Source: Priapulus caudatus (Eukaryota; Priapulida; Priapulimorpha; Priapulimorphida; Priapulidae). Taken from it: a stretch of 21,903 nt of DNA. Positions 1-6,593 of this stretch are shown one piece after another. A program made the position numbers and the translations under genes. The stretch spans positions 72,060 to 93,962 of the forward strand of contig NW_014577222.1 of the NCBI RefSeq assembly GCF_000485595.1. The letters run 5' to 3'. Each line of letters opens with the position of its first letter. Within the stretch, counting starts at the first letter, position 1. The notes beneath the pieces were generated by a model. That model saw nothing but the letters and a program-made list of their open reading frames with translations. It made no database searches and had not been told where the DNA came from.

Positions 1-63
1 GATTGCATTTCCCCCGCATCGCTATCGCTCTCTCTCGTGGCATCTGCAATCTGCCCGCTTACA
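1..63 (-). repeat. LTR end (3' LTR, cut by window start)
   Basis: On the minus strand this begins TGTAAGCGGGCAG directly after a polypurine tract (64-82), which is where a 3' LTR should start. All 63 bases recur exactly at 19452-19514. The rest of the LTR would lie left of position 1, so its length and far end cannot be seen. A related but divergent LTR start (TGTAAGCAGGAC) ends at 2017. Calling it an LTR rests on the TG start, the PPT and the second copy; no protein evidence is involved. Confidence 0.5.
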
Positions 64-120
64 TTCCTCCCTCCCCCATCAGACGATGCAATCATCGTCA
101 CGTCACAGCCTCCTGGCTGT
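64..120 (-). other. Polypurine tract plus twin hairpins
   Basis: The minus strand has a purine-rich run (64-82, CTGATGGGGGAGGGAGGAA) abutting the LTR start. Next to it are two perfect stem-loops: GACGATG/CATCGTC with loop CAAT (82-99) and ACAGCC/GGCTGT with loop tcct (105-120). The same PPT, hairpin, hairpin order recurs at 2953-3013 and 4117-4178, and a one-hairpin version at 13834-13871. Known: the PPT primes plus-strand DNA synthesis in LTR retrotransposons. Inferred: the hairpins belong to the element's 3' untranslated region. Confidence 0.5.
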
Positions 121-632
121 CATCGATGGGGACCCGAAATTTCGCCCGCGGAGACAATCGATTGGTGACGTAGCTAAAGACGCGCAGCTCCGCTATACCG
201 AACGCACGAAACTCAACTGGCAATCTCGAACGAATGCCGTTGCTACCTTCCCATTTAAATGCCGCGCATCATGCCGCGCGTTCATTAAATACATATCGCG
301 AGCAAGTCAAAAGTTCCGTACAATATTGCGCGCAATGCTAGCCGCACACAAGAACCCAATGCTACGAAAACGCGCGTGTAGCGCGCAGGTATGCCCACGC
401 ACACCTCTCTCAACCTATTTCCGAACCCGGTCGGTCGGTCGGTGATCGTCCGATCAGCGATCGTATCGTAAACAACATCCATTTTTCTATTTAACTATTT
501 CTTTTATTTTGTTTTTTTCTATATATGTATTTTTTTATTCGGTTTCTTTGCGGCTCTATTCTACATCACACTATACATCACACACAACTATACAATACAC
601 TACACTATACTATACACTATACAACGCCCATA
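121..632. other. Non-coding internal 3' region of LTR element
   Basis: No coding region can be supported here. The left part is mixed composition. From about 430 it has cggt repeats, then becomes strongly AT-rich, with an imperfect actatac/acaatac microsatellite at about 560-625. An AT-rich stretch in the same place, between twin hairpins and a GC-rich ORF, is seen in the two related elements to the right (about 3050-3180 and 4180-4565). Confidence 0.4.
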
Positions 633-1319
633 CTAGCGGGGAATAACTATTATGTACATGGGCTGGCGCGCCCTCCTGCCCTCGTCGTCGTTGTTGGCCT
701 CGTCGTCGGCAGCGCCGCTCTCCTGCACCGATGCCGCGTAGCGCGGCGGGGGTGGCGGGTATCGCATGCTCGCCTCCCTGTCGCCGTATGGTGGTGGTGG
801 CGAGTGGGGTGGACGTGCCCTCGGTGACGGCGAGGCTGGCGAGTCGGTCGCATGGCGTGTGACCGGGGTGGAGCGCGACGGCTCCTCCCACGGGCATTGA
901 CGCGGGGCCATTTCCCCCACTGGGTGCGTGCAGTTGCACCGCTCACAGGTCGTCTGCGTCGATTCCTCGGTGGTGATGATGGCCTGTGCCAGCGCCTGTC
1001 GCATGGAGGTAGGCGGCGGTCGCTGCACCCCCAGGCGACTCCAAATGTCTGGCCGCGGCCAACCACAGCCTCTCCCTCTTCCCACGATGGGAGTGGGTGC
1101 GCTGGCGCACTGGCGCGCCCGGCCCACTCCGCCGCGTGGTGGTGGGCCTGCGCCCCACAAGGGCCCAAGCCCCACTCCTCTGCCGAACCCTGGCGGCAGG
1201 CTCGGCCGGTACTGCGGCGGCCAGGTCGGCGTTCTGGCGGGGGTATCGTCCTCCGCCGATTCCCACGCGTCTGCGCCGGCGACCCCTGACAGTTGTAGGA
1301 ACACTGTATCGGTGTTCAT
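633..1319 (-). CDS. Gag-like proline-rich ORF of a non-autonomous LTR element
   Basis: This is a 228-codon minus-strand ORF with ATG at 1319. The same frame is open about 20 codons further upstream to a TGA near 1380, so the true start may differ. It is proline- and arginine-rich with one cysteine cluster (CERCNCTH, later C) and an acidic tail (DDEANNDDEGRR) before the stop. No RT, protease or integrase motif is present. Placement between an LTR-like segment (right) and AT-rich 3' region, hairpins, PPT and LTR (left) suggests the gag position of a gag-only LTR element. Similar acidic or arginine-rich endings are readable, in degraded form, near 3250 and 4577. I do not recognise a named Gag domain. 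GC-rich DNA yields long chance ORFs, so this stays tentative. Confidence 0.35.
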   Translation of the reverse strand: MNTDTVFLQLSGVAGADAWESAEDDTPARTPTWPPQYRPSLPPGFGRGVGLGPLWGAGPPPRGGVGRARQCASAPTPIVGRGRGCGWPRPDIWSRLGVQRPPPTSMRQALAQAIITTEESTQTTCERCNCTHPVGEMAPRQCPWEEPSRSTPVTRHATDSPASPSPRARPPHSPPPPYGDREASMRYPPPPPRYAASVQESGAADDEANNDDEGRRARQPMYIIVIPR

Positions 1320-1379
1320 GGTGAATTCTGCGTGATCCGTTGTATCGTTGAAAACTACATGACAGTGAGGGGAGAAAGG

Positions 1380-2017
1380 TCAGTAGCTGCAGCTTAGGTA
1401 CGGATATTGTGAAGGTAGTGAAGTAATAGAAATTCGTTATGAAATTCGTTATTATTAATGCACCTGAGCATTCCGTTGCTGGTGCTATTCGAATATAATT
1501 GCCATGCCATTATAGTGTCGCAACCGCGTTTCTCAATTAAGCGGGACTGTAGTACATTTAACATTAGTATTTTGTCCCTGAACACTCATGCATCCTTATG
1601 TGTATTCTACGTATTATAAGGTCCGCTACATACATACGGACTGCCTCTGCAACAACAATACATACATGATTAGCGAATATCAATTTATAACGACATTGTN
1701 ACTACATCTTCCGCTACCTAATATGTTTGCGGACGCGTGTGCGCACTTGGAACAGCGCCACGACCAATTCGCGACCATGGTGTCCAACACGGCCATCTAT
1801 CGGTCAGCACCGTTATCCATGGGTCAGCCCGTGCGCGCCGCCTGTCACACTCTGGAGATTCATGACTGCGATTCCCAGCCTAGCTGCGCCATATCGAGTC
1901 GCTCTGCTTTGATCTTCGTGCCGACCGCTGACTCGCCCGCTCCTGTGTCATGTATCACCCCAACACCATTCTCGCATCCGCCATCGCCTTCCCGGCGTGG
2001 ACTTTGTCCTGCTTACA
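1380..2017 (-). repeat. LTR-like segment, right end at 2017
   Basis: The right end reads TGTAAGCAGGAC on the minus strand and abuts a polypurine run (2018-2034), as a 3' LTR would. It is distantly similar to the 63-bp repeat at 1-63 (shared TGTAAGC start and a GCGATGGCGGATGCG-like block). The left edge is not defined: no clear primer-binding site was found, and position 1700 is an N. The 1380 boundary is approximate, set by the upstream limit of the neighbouring ORF. Nothing in this stretch supports a host gene. Confidence 0.35.
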
Positions 2018-2034
2018 TTCCCTCCCCCTACCAG
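2018..2034 (-). other. Polypurine tract abutting the next LTR
   Basis: The minus strand reads CTGGTAGGGGGAGGGAA, immediately followed by an LTR start TGTAAGC. On its other side LTR 'A' begins at 2035 with no internal sequence in between. The hairpins that follow the other PPTs in this window are missing, so the element this PPT served is interrupted exactly here. Confidence 0.45.
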
Positions 2035-2229
2035 TGTAGCAACTGTTTTGTCATTACTATACAATGTAGGTTATGATGTTCGTATGTGTAGCCAAAAGAC
2101 ATAGACAAGAACAAGTCAGAGAGTAAATACCATACTGTTGCCTCTTTTAATTCGTTTTCCACGGTTACAGTGCACAGGCGGTCGCGTCTGAAGTTGGGAG
2201 GCGGATTCCCCGAGCCGCTCGCGCAGCCA

Positions 2230-2237
2230 TTTTTATA
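2230..2237 (-). promoter_or_regulatory. TATA box of LTR A
   Basis: The minus strand reads CCTATAAAAATGG. Its position relative to the LTR border matches the TATAAAAG of LTR C (5809-5816), and both are followed by a related TCGGGGAATYCG block. This would direct minus-strand transcription. Confidence 0.5.
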
Positions 2238-2457
2238 GGCGCCCCCACGCACGTCGGTACATGCCACCAGCGTGGCCTATGTCCCACGCAAACCACGCGT
2301 GTCCCGCGCATCCGCGTTTCGCTTGGCTTCACCCTGCTCGCACTGGACGGTGGCGGCGCCTAACGGGAGCGACCCGCTATTCTGCCATGGCACGTCCGGG
2401 AGGTGCTCCGCCTATCCACGCAAAACGCGTCACGAGCAGTCAAAATGGCCGCTGCCC

Positions 2458-2495
2458 CATGCGCTAACAGCTTTTTCACGGCTGTTTAGCGCATG
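2458..2495. repeat. Hairpin inside LTR A
   Basis: The arms CATGCGCTAA and TTAGCGCATG are perfectly complementary over 10 bp. They extend by cagc/gctg across a one-base bulge, with a T-rich loop. It lies in the U3 part of LTR A, upstream of the TATA box in the minus orientation. The function is unknown. Confidence 0.6.
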
Positions 2496-2759
2496 TAATC
2501 CAGTCCCGGCAAAAACCCACGGTCGAGGCGGTTCTAAAGTCGCTCTGAATAGCCGCCGGGTCATCACGGCCTGTCCACACGCTAGGCAGTACCGCTAATC
2601 ACGGTCCACGTACACACCGCTAATTGGGGAAGGTGGTGCTAATCCCCTGACCAGCTGGCGTGGTGCGTAACAGGTGGTGACTAAGCGGCCCCGGCAGCGT
2701 GTGGACAGCGCGGCGCCGCGCAATCTTGGATTGCCGCCGCCCGCCGGCGCGGCAGCTGC

Positions 2760-2850
2760 ATTGATCGCTCGTGTTGCTAGGGCCCAACGCCGCAGACGCA
2801 ATTGGCATAGAGCCGTATTGATCGCGGTGTTGCTAGGTGGTTGCTAGGGG
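2760..2850 (-). promoter_or_regulatory. Duplicated gttgctaggg module in LTR A
   Basis: Two copies of an attgatcg...tgttgctaggg block (from 2760 and 2817) lie near the right end of LTR A. The second contains an extra ggttgctagggg. LTR C holds the better preserved version at 6374-6402 and 6461-6489, where the core gttgctaggggcaac is an inverted repeat resembling an RFX X-box. Confidence 0.4.
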
Positions 2851-2952
2851 TGCGCCGTAACATGCCTCGGCGATGGCCTCTGTCGACCGCCGCGCGCGAC
2901 CCGCCGTCACCGTGAGGGGGGGGGAGCACGCCTGTAACACGTGGTTGTTACA

Positions 2953-3013
2953 CTTCTCCCGCCCACTAACACGATGTCCGCCCTGTGGACATCGAATCCA
3001 GCCTCCTGGCTGG
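2953..3013 (-). other. Polypurine tract plus twin hairpins of LTR A element
   Basis: The PPT on the minus strand is AGTGGGCGGGAGAAG (2953-2967). Hairpin 1 is CGATGTCC/GGACATCG (2972-2979 and 2987-2994). Hairpin 2 is CCAGCC-tcct-GGCTGG (2998-3013). All stems are perfect. Confidence 0.6.
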
Positions 3014-3328
3014 CCGTCCGGGCGGGGGGGGTCGACGCCGCGTCATGCTAATGATGGTGATACAAATATTATAATTAATACACAATACATGTACACACGA
3101 TAAATACAATACTATGACACGGAATGCAAAGGCGTCCATTAATAGACAATATAATTACAGATTATAACACAGTACGTTGATGGCCCTATGCTTATAGGAC
3201 TTCCCTTCTGCCGCTTGTCCTGAAGGTACCTACTCGTCCCAGGGATTATTGTTGATAGGCCCTCAGCGTTCGCCCTCCTCCTCCGTCGTCATCCGCCTGG
3301 TGGTCGGCCCCGTTGGGGGTGCGGCCGC
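3014..3328. other. Non-coding internal region, AT-rich part
   Basis: The segment starts with a G-run (about 3021-3031), then an AT-rich stretch with acaatac-like units (about 3060-3180). From 3200 it is GC-richer. In one minus-strand frame a readable acidic tail (GADHQADDDGGGGR) runs to a stop near 3246, resembling the C-terminal tails of the gag-like ORFs at 633 and 4577. That suggests a frameshifted end of the neighbouring pseudogene. Confidence 0.3.
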
Positions 3329-3961
3329 TCACGACATGGCCTCGAAGATGGCCGCTACGGCCATCTGCGGACGTGTCCGCGGATTAAACGTTGTTGTCAC
3401 CGGATCGTCTTCCTCGCCGACGACGAACTCGTACATGACTGATCGAGTTTGCGCCCGTCCCACGATGCGCCCGTTGTAGTAGTGTCGGGGGTGGGGCGGG
3501 GCTCCACGGATCGTCGTGCGAGTCCTCCGGGGAGGTGTCGTCGTCGCGCTGGGGTATCTGTGTGCCGGCTCCGTAGGCGTAGGGTTATATACAGCCGTCA
3601 TGCGCGTTCGTGCGTGCCTGCGCGGGGCGGGAGCGCGCCTTTCTCCGGCCCCTGCGGCGCAGACCTCGCATTCGCAGGCGGCGCGCCGCTGCTATGGTGC
3701 TGGCGCCACGGCGCAGACCGGCGCATCCACAGGCGGCACCGGCGCCTGCTGGCGTAGACCACGGCGGGCCGTGTGCAGGCGGGCAGCGGAGGTGCCGAGG
3801 CGCAGATGCGCACAGGCGCAGTCGGCGTAGGCGCATGCGGTGTTGGCGCCTGTCTGCGGCGGAGGCGGCGGCGCTGATTGTCGCTGTCCGCTGGGCTGTT
3901 GCCCGTCGTTGTCGTTGTTAGCTGCCTCCTGGCAATGTTCAAGGGCTTGATAATACTGCAC
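3329..3961 (-). pseudogene. Broken gag-like proline/alanine-rich ORF
   Basis: One minus-strand frame is open from an ATG at 3961 to a stop at 3329, except for a single TAG at 3692-3694, giving about 210 codons. The N-terminal part begins MQYYQALEHCQEAANNDND and is then proline- and alanine-rich. The part after the TAG has CECEVC and ends with a more ordinary sequence (VMYEFVVGEEDDPVTTTF...). No known domain was recognised. The DNA carries many GGCGCAG-type near-repeats, which can sustain open frames by chance. The position matches the gag-like ORFs of the neighbouring elements. A programmed readthrough is possible but a plain nonsense mutation is simpler. Confidence 0.3.
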
Positions 3962-3969
3962 AGTATTAT
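3950..3969. repeat. 20-bp palindrome
   Basis: ATAATACTG/CAGTATTAT forms a perfect 9-bp inverted repeat around a CA spacer, at the boundary between the LTR A element's internal DNA and the truncated LTR B region. Confidence 0.6.
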
Positions 3970-4034
3970 AGCCGGGGCAGTTTATAACGTGGCTGCCCGG
4001 TCAGTGCCATAGCGGCATCTGGTAAATCTGGTAC

Positions 4035-4116
4035 CCGCGTAGAAAGGATGCAGCGTCGCGGGGAGATTCCCGCGCCGCATAAGGGGGGGGAGTTGCCTTG
4101 TAACGTGGTTGTTACA
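4035..4116 (-). repeat. LTR 'B', truncated 3' LTR
   Basis: These 82 bases match the last 76 bases of LTR C (6491-6566) apart from two small length differences. They end in the same TGTAACGTGGTTGTTACA and are followed by a PPT. The match stops at about 4035. The 65 bases to the left (3970-4034) do not resemble LTR C, so most of this LTR is missing or replaced. Confidence 0.65.
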
Positions 4117-4178
4117 TTTCTCCCCCCACTAAACCGATGTTTACGAAAGTGGACATCGACTTCCAGCCTCCCGGCTGG
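4117..4178 (-). other. Polypurine tract plus twin hairpins of gag-only element
   Basis: The PPT on the minus strand is AGTGGGGGGAGAAA (4117-4130), directly before the LTR start TGTAACAACC. Hairpin 1 is CGATGT/ACATCG (4135-4140 and 4153-4158). Hairpin 2 is CCAGCC-tccc-GGCTGG (4163-4178). Confidence 0.6.
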
Positions 4179-4576
4179 CCGCATGCTTATTCTATTTGAT
4201 TTTACATATTTATTTATTTATTTATTTAAATTTTTTTATTTTTTTTTTTCCTTCGTTTGTTTATTTATAGCCCGAATTAGGCCGCTAATTTTCTCCGTAA
4301 TACGCTAAATGGAATGGATCCGTCGATGAAATCTATGCCTACACAATACAAATGTTATGCTATACAATACAATACAATGCCGTCAATACAATACAATACA
4401 ATACAATATAAGTCAATAAAATCTCCATATAGTCAATAGAATCAATATACCCGCACTATACTCTTGTACAATATACCGTACAAATACAATACAATACAAT
4501 AACCGGCCGTACAGATAATACCGCTAAAAGTAAATACAATATCATACTGTCATAACAATACAATACCGGGGAGGAC
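4179..4576. repeat. T-rich stretch and ATACA microsatellite
   Basis: A T-rich run with ttta units (about 4195-4265) is followed by imperfect acaat/atacaat repeats (about 4335-4565). It corresponds to the AT-rich 3' part of the internal region. No coding sequence is supported. Confidence 0.55.
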
Positions 4577-5580
4577 CTATCGTCGCTCCTCCGCCAACGT
4601 CGTCCTCCTGATCTTGCTCCTGGGCTCGTCGGCTGGCGGTTGCCCGAACGGCTCTAACATATGGCATCCATCGCCGCGATCATTCGCCCGTCCGGCGGAT
4701 GTGTGCCGGTTGTGGGTTGGTGGAATCGAGTCGCCGCCGTCGTCAATTGACGATTTCGTAGTTCGCCGCGTCGGCGTGACCGGCCACCACGAGGGGTGAA
4801 ATAAGTCCCGTAAACGATCGTGGGTTGCGGACGAGCCGTTTCTCGAGCTCGACGTCGAACTGCAGTTCAGTGTCGGCGTCCTCGCCGAGCTCGAGTTCAT
4901 CTGGCCGTCGGGTCGGCTGCGGTCCCTGACCCGACGGGGAGACGCAGCACTCCTGGGGAGGGCGAGCGTGGCCACTCCCGTTCTCATCTTCGAGCTGAAG
5001 CCGCCTCTGAAGATGCTCGTCGTCGCGACGGTCTGACAAAGATCCCAGTGTAGGGCCCTGCTGGATGGGGCCAGCCGAGTGCTGTCCACGAGTTCGTGGG
5101 GAGCGTTGACGAGGGACGTCCCGGCTCGTTGTAGGCTGCGCGCGCTCGGTGTAGGGCTGGCGCGCTCGTGTAGGCCTGGCGCGGCTCGGTGTAGGCTGCG
5201 CGGCTCGAGTGTAGGGCTGGCGCGGCTCGGTGTAGGGCTGGCGCGGCGCGCGCGCGTGCCGATGAACCGGGCGTGCGGCGGTGGGACCGTGGTAGGCTGT
5301 CCGGCCCCGCGTCGCGATGCAGGCGTGCAGGGGCAGATGGCGCTATCATAGCATATGGCGCCGCGCGTAGGCCGCACCGACCGAGCAGGCGATGCAGGCG
5401 CAGGCAGCCCCCCGCGCAGGCGTAGGCGCGGGCAGCCTCCTTGCAGACGGCGCCAGGCACGGGCAGCTCATTGGCAGGCGATGCATGTGCAGGCGGCTGC
5501 GGCGCACACGGCGCACCCACAGGCGACGTATGTGGCGGCGTCGTCAACCGCACCTGTCCACCGCAAGCCATCCTGGTCAC
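4577..5580 (-). pseudogene. Degraded gag-like region
   Basis: This GC-rich stretch has three overlapping minus-strand readings, none convincing alone. The first runs from the primer site (5580) to 4984. A second (5377-4577) ends in an arginine-rich tail (RSKIRRTTLAEERR). A third (5039-4743) is acidic and looks the most protein-like (ELELGEDADTELQFDVE). Switching between frames suggests indels in an old gag-like gene. No zinc knuckle or enzyme motif is visible. A 20-bp tandem repeat occupies 5121-5246. Confidence 0.3.
5121..5246. repeat. 20-21 bp tandem array, about 6 copies
   Basis: Units of the form ggctcggtgtagggctggcg repeat with small variations from 5121. On the minus strand they would read as short alanine/histidine-rich peptide repeats (APALHRA type). 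Unit lengths of 19-21 bases would shift frame between copies, which argues against strict coding selection. Confidence 0.65.
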
Positions 5581-5587
5581 GGCACCA
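5570..5587 (-). promoter_or_regulatory. Primer-binding site matching tRNA-His
   Basis: The plus strand reads ATCCTGGTCACGGCACCA, the expected 3' end of a eukaryotic tRNA-His including CCA. The minus strand is therefore the complementary primer site TGGTGCCGTGACC.... Two bases separate it from the border of LTR C, as expected for a 5' LTR. The tRNA match is from memory of tRNA-His (acceptor GCCGTGA) and should be aligned formally. Confidence 0.7.
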
Positions 5588-5773
5588 AATGTAACGATGT
5601 TTCTTACGTTACTATGATAGGTGAGATTCTAATGTTGTATGCATAGCCAAAAGACATAGATAAAGCGAAAGCCAGTTATACGCATGGTTCGAAGTTAGAG
5701 CCTGAGTTTACTATTTCCATATTCACGTACAGAGTACAGAGCTTGTGTCGGTCGTGCGTATCCGAGCCTGGTT

Positions 5774-5789
5774 GGGGAACGAATTCCCC
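5774..5789 (-). other. UUCG-loop hairpin near the likely transcription start
   Basis: The minus strand reads GGGGAATTCGTTCCCC, a 6-bp stem with a TTCG tetraloop, 20 bases past the TATA box. It would sit at or very near the 5' end of the transcript. Confidence 0.45.
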
Positions 5790-5808
5790 GACTTTTCTTG
5801 CGCTCCGC

Positions 5809-5816
5809 CTTTTATA
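5809..5816 (-). promoter_or_regulatory. TATA box of LTR C
   Basis: The minus strand reads GTGTATAAAAGGCGGAG, a canonical TATAAAAG. The U3 side is to the right, the R-U5 side (about 220 bases) to the left. This supports the minus orientation given by the primer site. Confidence 0.6.
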
Positions 5817-5896
5817 CACGGGCACGACCGCGAACCACGCATGCGCCGTTTCACAATCCCGAGCCCTTGGGCTCGAGATAATTATATTATTGAACC

Positions 5897-6230
5897 CCTC
5901 GGAGGATCCTCGCTTCAAAGCCTGCGCTAATCCATTACCGGGCCCTTTCGGATCCTCTCAGACCTCAAAGACGCCGCTAACTGCATTTGAATTGGACTCC
6001 TCCGAGGATTGCTCCTACCTTCACCATGGCGCCGGCTTATTGTCACGCTCGGCGTAAACTATATTACTGACCTCCTCGGAGGATCCTCTCGGATTTCAAA
6101 GACTGCCGCTAATCCTATTACCGGGCCCCTTCGAGGATCCTCTCGGACCTCAAAGAGACCCGCTAACTGCATTATTGGACTCCTCCGAGGATTCCCTATC
6201 CTTCACCATGGCGCCGGCTAATTGGTCACG
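5897..6230. repeat. Tandem duplication in LTR C U3 (period about 177 bp)
   Basis: Two diverged copies (5897-6047 and 6074-6230) each begin cctcggaggatcctc and end with caccatggcgccggct...tcacg. Inside each copy a shorter unit (ggatcctctcgga..tcaaag...cgctaa) is itself repeated, so the region looks built in two rounds. Confidence 0.75.
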
Positions 6231-6373
6231 TACCTTCTAAGTGATAGGCCACTTAGCGGCACTTGCCACTGTAACTCAATTATAGCATGCCGGCGGCGTC
6301 GCACTCATGGTGTCGATACACATAGGGACACGTACCGATACACAGATATACACATATACGCGGCTACTGAGCT

Positions 6374-6489
6374 ATTGATTGGCCACGGTTGCTAGGGGCA
6401 ACACCGTAGCATAGATATATAGGCTCATATGCCGACTCACATACATACGCGGATACTGCTATTGATTGGCCACGGTTGCTAGGGGCAAC
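6374..6489 (-). promoter_or_regulatory. Two RFX/NF-Y-like modules in LTR C
   Basis: A 29-base block, attgattggccacg followed by gttgctaggggcaac, occurs without mismatch at 6374-6402 and 6461-6489. The core GTTGC(5)GCAAC is an inverted repeat like the RFX X-box. On the minus strand it is followed five bases later by CCAAT, the NF-Y site. Both lie in U3 upstream of the TATA box. Factor assignment is from motif resemblance only. Confidence 0.4.
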
Positions 6490-6593
6490 GCCGCGTAGAA
6501 AGGATGCAGCGTCGCGGGGAGTCCGCGTCGCATGAGGGGGAGTTGCCTTGTAACGTGGTTGTTACATTGAATGTTTGTTAATATTCTAACAGG

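Larger units (their letters stand above)
2035..2952 (-). repeat. LTR 'A' (918 bp)
   Basis: Plus-strand borders are TGTAGC...GTTACA, giving short terminal inverted repeats. The left 60 bases align with the left end of LTR 'C' (5590) through the shared block tagccaaaagacataga. The right end shares TGTAAC(AC)GTGGTTGTTACA with LTRs B and C. A PPT sits just outside the right end, which fixes minus orientation and makes this a 3' LTR. A minus-strand TATAAAAA lies about 200 bases from the left border, as in LTR C. The element's own 5' LTR was not found intact. Confidence 0.7.
4035..6566 (-). mobile_element. Gag-only, non-autonomous LTR retrotransposon
   Basis: In minus orientation the order is 5' LTR C (5590-6566), tRNA-His primer site (5570-5587), GC-rich gag-like region, AT-rich 3' region, twin hairpins, PPT (4117-4130), truncated 3' LTR B (4035-4116). 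The internal part is only about 1.45 kb and shows no protease, RT or integrase motif, so mobility would need enzymes from elsewhere. The right end of LTR C lies 28 bases from the premature end of the errantivirus env, so this element probably inserted into that gene. Confidence 0.6.
5590..6566 (-). repeat. LTR 'C' (977 bp), 5' LTR of gag-only element
   Basis: The borders are TGTAACG...GTTACA. A primer-binding site lies outside the left border and no PPT lies outside the right, so in minus orientation this is the 5' LTR. The U3 part (right) carries two promoter modules and a 177-bp-period duplication. A TATA box lies 227 bases from the left border. It aligns with LTR A at the left end and with LTR B at the right end. 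Confidence 0.75.

Noticed and set aside
852-1335. Plus-strand frames of 100-145 codons over 852-1335
   Set aside because: Shadows of the GC-rich minus-strand gag-like ORF, with no domain or consistent start.
2261-2598. Plus-strand ORFs in LTR A (68 and 108 codons)
   Set aside because: They lie within the LTR, antisense to its promoter, and show no protein-like features.
5680-5700. ggttcgaagttagagcc as a tRNA T-arm
   Set aside because: No acceptor, D or anticodon arms can be formed around it. It lies in R-U5 of LTR C.
5590-6566. LTR C as the 3' LTR of the errantivirus-like element
   Set aside because: It has a primer-binding site on its left and no polypurine tract towards env, so it is the 5' LTR of the gag-only element.
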